From NCBI RefSeq assembly GCF_026914265.1, contig NC_069124.1:27002989-27066988 (forward strand): a stretch of 64,000 bases of DNA. Direction: 5' to 3'. Made by a program: the position numbers and the translations under genes. A model generated the notes under the pieces. It worked only from the letters and a program-made list of their open reading frames with translations. It was not told where the DNA came from and did no database searches. Position 1 is the stretch's first letter, and each line of letters opens with the position of its first letter. Shown here one piece after another: positions 59,972 to 64,000 of this stretch. Source of the DNA: Mya arenaria (Eukaryota > Mollusca > Bivalvia > Myida > Myidae).

Positions 59972-60309
59972 TTCAAATCGAAATTGAAAGAAAGACCAAG
60001 CCCGTTTCATGTTGACGAACGTTTACAGTGAAGCTTCGCCTTCAAGAGTCTTGAAATATAATTGTTATGACAGTGTGTGAACTGAATTTGAGCTGGCCAA
60101 TTGCAATCTTCCATTTCCAAATGTACCTTATGTAATAAAATTATCTCTACTTTTTATACATTCCTTCTCTTATCATAAAAACCATTGTCATCACAAGGCA
60201 TCCAATATTAACATAATTGTCAATCGGATCCGTTGGGTTTATTCCCTTGCCATTGACATAAATGCCGGAGTGTTCTGTATTTCCATGGCTTCCTGTACGC
60301 GAGCGCGAC
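59972..60309 (-). repeat. Duplicated PLAC8 3' end (copy A)
   Basis: Matches 62092-62396 in the same orientation with small indels. It spans the last codons and 3' flank of the PLAC8-like gene. Confidence 0.9.
60239..60307 (-). pseudogene. Fragment of PLAC8-like last exon
   Basis: Reads RARVQEAMEIQNTPAFMSMA RE then stop on the minus strand, matching ALVQEAMEIEKTPAIMSMAR E of the complete exon at 62326-62522. Homology ends at the VQEA region, so only the last ~22 codons were copied, and no upstream exon is visible beside it. Confidence 0.75.
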
Positions 60310-62091
60310 AAATTTATATAACTCACCCGAAAGCATGCAATTCAACTTTGAAACATTTTGCCACTGATCGATCCATTCTTTTAGCAATTGATATGTTTAA
60401 AAATACAGAATAAATTAGCTGAGTTTAACACATTGAAAAGAAAGGTTTAAAACGTCTACTATGCAATTTTACATTTTAATATTACTTTAACGAATATTAA
60501 GCGATAATTAATCGCCAGGAAGCATATTGAATATATTTGATGTACCAACAGGAGTGAATCAAAACCGAGTATTTTGGCAGAACAAATACAAAGAAAATTT
60601 CAAGAACAATTAAATAGAGAAACCTCTACTTTGACCTTAATTAAATGCAGGCATTAGAGAGAAACAAGACCTGCTTGGGTAGCTGACAAATATATAAGTT
60701 TCAAAATGGTAATGGTTATATTTCCTTTTACAATGCGCTTTCAGTTTGGTCAAAGCATGTCTTTTAACATAATTTAATATTATTCGATCGGTTATTGGCT
60801 GTTTAACTTACGACTCCAACTTCGTTTTAGTTCTCGGCCGAAAAACCAACCGCGTACGGAATTTTTGCCATTTGTCACTGACAAAATCCAGGAATGCGTT
60901 AAGTGTTATCCTTCGCAAGTAGTTTGGATTACCGAGATGATCAGTGTGGAACAGTGGAGCATTGTCTACAACATTTTGCCCTAAAGTATAATTGCCTTCA
61001 GGACAGCCAACGCCTGAAAGCAGGTTTGTATAACAACAGTACGATGGAATTTGAAAATGACACTTTTTCAGGTTGGTTGCAGTTCAAAGTGAATATTGAT
61101 GAATTCGGATCACTAGCCGCCCTGCGCCGAAACGAAATATGCTAATGACTGCCCCATGTTAGCATTTATATGACGAAGGCTTGTACGTGGACTGGTATTT
61201 CAGTAAATAAGAACAAATCCGATTTTATGAGCTAAAAATACTAGTAAAGAGCGGACGTAGATGGTGGAACTAGTCATTGGAATCAATATAATTAGTTGAC
61301 TGAAAACCATACTAGAACATTATATATGGGGATACAATTTAATTTAGTCGTGTCTCCTGAAAAAAGCGACATATAAGTATTACTTTTGATAATGGTTAAC
61401 ATGATAATTGTATGTGTGTATAATTTTATTAATAACAAAGCGATAACAGTAAAAGCTTTAAATGGAAATTTAAAAGAAATAAATAAATCTGTATATCAAA
61501 TGTAATTCAGATTTAATATACCTTTTTTAAATTTGGCGAAAAAGGGTGGCCGGGTGACATTCGCCGCATTAGTGTGAAAATTTTTTTTTTCAATGGTCCG
61601 CATAGCAAAGATACAAATAATTATCAAGAATAATTCAAATAATGAGCTGAAAACGATAACTTTGTTAGTGGATATACGGAATCACATTTCTTAAAAAGAG
61701 TAAATAATGGAAACCTTTAGGTTGTGATAGTAAATTATGAAAATATGATCGTGATGAAGGCCAACATACTGGTGGGCTTGACGACAGATTCGTTGTGCAG
61801 AAAATATCTGGATTCAACTATAACTTTAGTGTTAGTAATCCATTCACCAAGGCGTTTATACTAGAGGTTGACAAAATTGTGAAAAAACACATTTAAAACA
61901 CTATCCTTTTAGATGGATATTTAAATTCGTTTGTTTTTTTCATTCGGTAAAAAATATTTTGTCGATCGTTTGTGGCCACTGCTTTGAGATAATATCATTT
62001 TCTATTAGAACTGATGAATGCAATTTATATAAGCAATACAACAAAACTTACTATATATATATGATGCAGAATATATCTTATTTTATCTAAA
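60310..62091. other. Unannotated spacer between PLAC8 tail copies
   Basis: A plus-strand open frame at 60903-61145 (80 codons, several Cys, NNST and NDT glycosylation-type sites) has no recognised domain and no clear splice structure; it might be an exon of something unknown. The rest is AT-rich. Confidence 0.35.
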
Positions 62092-62325
62092 TTCAAATCG
62101 AAATTGACAGAAAGACCAAGCCCGTTCCATGTTGACGAACGCTTTCAGTGAAGCTTCGCAGTTTGTTAACGGAATTTGAGCTGCCCAATTGCAATCGTTC
62201 ATTTCCAAATGTACCTTATGTAATAAAATTATCTCTACTTTTTATACATTCCTTCTTTAATCATAGAACCATTGTCATCACAAGGCATCCAATATTAACA
62301 TAATTGTCTATCGGATCCGTTGGGT
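62092..62325 (-). other. 3' flank of the PLAC8-like gene (copy B of the repeat)
   Basis: Same sequence family as 59972-60238. The AATAAA closest to the stop overlaps the stop codon itself (complement of 62325-62330); the real poly(A) site is unclear. Confidence 0.5.
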
Positions 62326-62522
62326 TTATTCCCTTGCCATCGACATAATTGCCGGAGTCTTCTCTATTTCCATAGCTTCTTGTACGAGAGCGCAAAGGGG
62401 ACAGAATGCAATGGTAAGGCAGTCGTGGCATGTGGTACCATCAATGCCGCTTTGTTCTCTAATCTTCCCTCTCACAATTACAGCCTCAATCAGGTTCAGG
62501 ATGGGAATAAAATAGACGAGAC
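62326..62522 (-). CDS. PLAC8/cornifelin-like protein, last exon
   Basis: On the minus strand an acceptor (AATATATTTCAG) is followed by 2 bases plus 64 codons and TAA at 62326-62328. The sequence includes LIEAVIVRGKIREQSGIDG, TTCHDCLTIAFCPLCALVQE and AMEIEKTPAIMSMARE. RGKIRE.YGI.G....DC....FCPCCALVQEAREI is the C-terminal signature of the PLAC8 domain. The phase-1 junction fits exon 63547-63679 exactly (VC-G-LVYFIP). PLAC8-family proteins are small cysteine-rich membrane-associated proteins (cornifelin, PLAC8/onzin, plant FW2.2/PCR relatives); the function in molluscs is not established. Confidence 0.85.
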
Positions 62523-63546
62523 CTGAAATATATTAATAAGGTACAGAGGATATCGTCTCCCCCCTCACTCTTACAAATTCGATGAGGTTAAGGATTTGAG
62601 AAAAAGTAGACTAGAACTGAACCATATTTATAAGGTAAAAATAATGTGATCGTCTCTCGCACACTTAGAGACACAAGTTCAGGATTATATACTTATAACG
62701 TATTAATAAGGTAATATAAAAGAAAGTTTTATTTAAATATACATAACCATTATATGCTTTCTGTTAGAAGATAGAAGTGTATCAGTGGAATACAATTGAT
62801 ATTTCATTGTATCAAACAGTGTTTCAATTTTCGGTTATCTAAATTTTAGCCCGTTCTTACGTCAAAATCAAACTTCAGATTTCATCAGCCTAGGACACAA
62901 TTTAAATACGTCATATCCTAAAATACTTTGCGTTTGCTTACAATTTGGCGCGCTTTTCCATATGATATATTTTAACAAATCCTGTTAAAATATCTTTGGT
63001 GCTCACTCGGTTTATATTATAGCAATTTAACACTCAAACAAACAATTGTTTCCTATTTAAAACTATTATTTAATATATATATATATATATTTATTTTATG
63101 AACGATCCAAACAATTCAAAAACTGGAATTATATCCAAACATATTTCTAGAAAAAGAATTGGTATTTTTCAATTTCAATTATATTTCAGTTTAAATAATA
63201 TTCTTTTTACACCCTATTTTGTATGTTTACGTCTATATACGTTCAGTTTTGTTCCGAAAAATAATGCCAAAAACAAAGGATTGTTTTATCTCATTCAGGG
63301 ATACTTATTTAAAGACTATATCCAACATCTCGTGATGCAATAAAACAGATAAAATTACACAGTAAAAATATTACTACGCGCCTATGTCATGTCCGGTGTT
63401 CATATGAGCTTGCTATTCATTGAGTCATTGGTAATCGAGTAACATTTTCATGTTTTGAGATTTTGTTTTGGTATATGTTTTCCACATTCACTCAGGTGTA
63501 AATAACTTTTGTACAATAACCTTGACAACAATAAACAAAACCTTAC
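62523..63546 (-). other. Intron of the PLAC8-like gene
   Basis: 1024 bp with GT..AG ends on the minus strand. It contains an AT dinucleotide run at ~63075-63091 and a plus-strand open frame (63098-63343) without recognisable features. Confidence 0.7.
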
Positions 63547-63679
63547 CACAAACCACGCAGCGTCCTTCTCCCATTTTCTCTGCGCTCTGCCCAAAGAGGA
63601 CGCAAGGGGCCAGATAGGCAATGATACAGACCCCCAGGTCATCGAAGCAGCTGCACAAACCGTGGGCCCATTCACTAGA
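63547..63679 (-). CDS. PLAC8/cornifelin-like protein, internal exon
   Basis: Acceptor TTAATGTTCACAG (complement of 63680 onward) and donor GTAAGG (63546-63541) bracket 44 codons plus one base: SSEWAHGLCSCFDDLGVC, IIAYLAPCVLFGQSAEKMGE and GRCVVC. This is the N-terminal part of the PLAC8 domain (W..GL..CFDD...C.....CPC.LFG.NAE..GEG.C). The exon starts in phase 0, so an upstream first exon with the start codon is needed; none was found before the right end of the window. The two exons give 109 residues, close to the full domain size. Confidence 0.87.
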
Positions 63680-64000
63680 CTGTGAACATTAAGATGCATA
63701 ATTAAATCAGATCTGAGTACAGATCCGCGAACGGTCGCCCACGTGCGCAAACAGTTTTATTGTGCATCTCTGTTGCATCGCAGCGCATACGCTGTAAACG
63801 GGGAACTAAAAAGCAACACCTCTAAATCGCTTTTACTGAACCTAAGGCAGATGCGATATTTTTTTTGTAAGATTCCAAGTATTTGTTTTGTACATGGTCG
63901 CATGCATGCTACTGACATTGCGGGCAATTTAGGAATCGGACCTTCATAAAAGCTAGTCAAGTCATAGCGCATTAGCTATTATGTAATTTTTTGTTGCCTG
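63680..64000. other. Upstream intron of the PLAC8-like gene or unannotated
   Basis: No convincing first exon or promoter is visible. The gene probably begins beyond the window. Confidence 0.4.

Overview
This is eukaryotic nuclear DNA: AT-rich, with introns (GT..AG junctions whose phases match across exons), very little coding sequence, and many tandem repeats and decayed transposons. Gene content (NXPE-type PC-esterase, clan-2 cytochrome P450 array, PLAC8-family protein, a single-pass receptor with a tyrosine-rich tail) and the style of LINE remnants and TA-flanked inverted-repeat elements suggest a lophotrochozoan, most likely a bivalve mollusc. The species cannot be named from the sequence, and no prokaryotic or viral gene organisation was seen.

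Layout. 1-2.5 kb: ~177-bp satellite. 4.1-4.7 kb: last two coding exons (+) of a membrane receptor whose short tail has a YxN motif and an ITAM-like tyrosine pair. 8-9 kb: G-rich run, LINE remnant and ~73-bp tandem repeat. 12.9-15.7 kb: foldback-type inverted repeats built from GTTCATGAA motifs, bracketing two exon-like open frames on the minus strand. 16.4-21.3 kb: a ~5-kb minisatellite of interspersed 47-bp and 39-bp units with a 10-unit higher-order period; its long open frames on both strands are artefacts. 25.0-26.5 kb: LINE remnant and a 792-bp TA-flanked inverted-repeat element.

27.7-36.6 kb: an NXPE-family gene (+). Its signal-anchor exon exists three times: intact, frameshifted, and decayed. 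They are followed by one large esterase exon whose 3' end is damaged: the expected C-terminal peptide is present but out of frame, and the stretch that should carry the Asp..His catalytic residues is missing. Its long first intron holds a 61-bp tandem array and a LINE remnant.

37-59.9 kb: a ~60-bp tandem array, then three tandem copies of a segment consisting of [~65-bp satellite - shared noncoding block - cytochrome P450 - 176-bp inverted-repeat element]. Copy 1 carries an intact, intronless 501-codon P450 of the CYP2 clan. Copy 2 keeps only a frameshifted 3' part and has gained a degraded SLC25A51-like carrier sequence and a LINE. Copy 3 is full length but killed by several stops and a deletion that removes the I-helix motif.

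59.9-64 kb: two exons of a PLAC8/cornifelin-like gene (-), phase-matched across a ~1-kb intron, plus a duplicated fragment of its last exon and 3' flank about 2.1 kb away. The genes do not form an operon or a shared pathway. The main biology is birth and death of gene copies (P450, NXPE first exon, PLAC8 tail) driven by tandem duplication in repeat-rich DNA.
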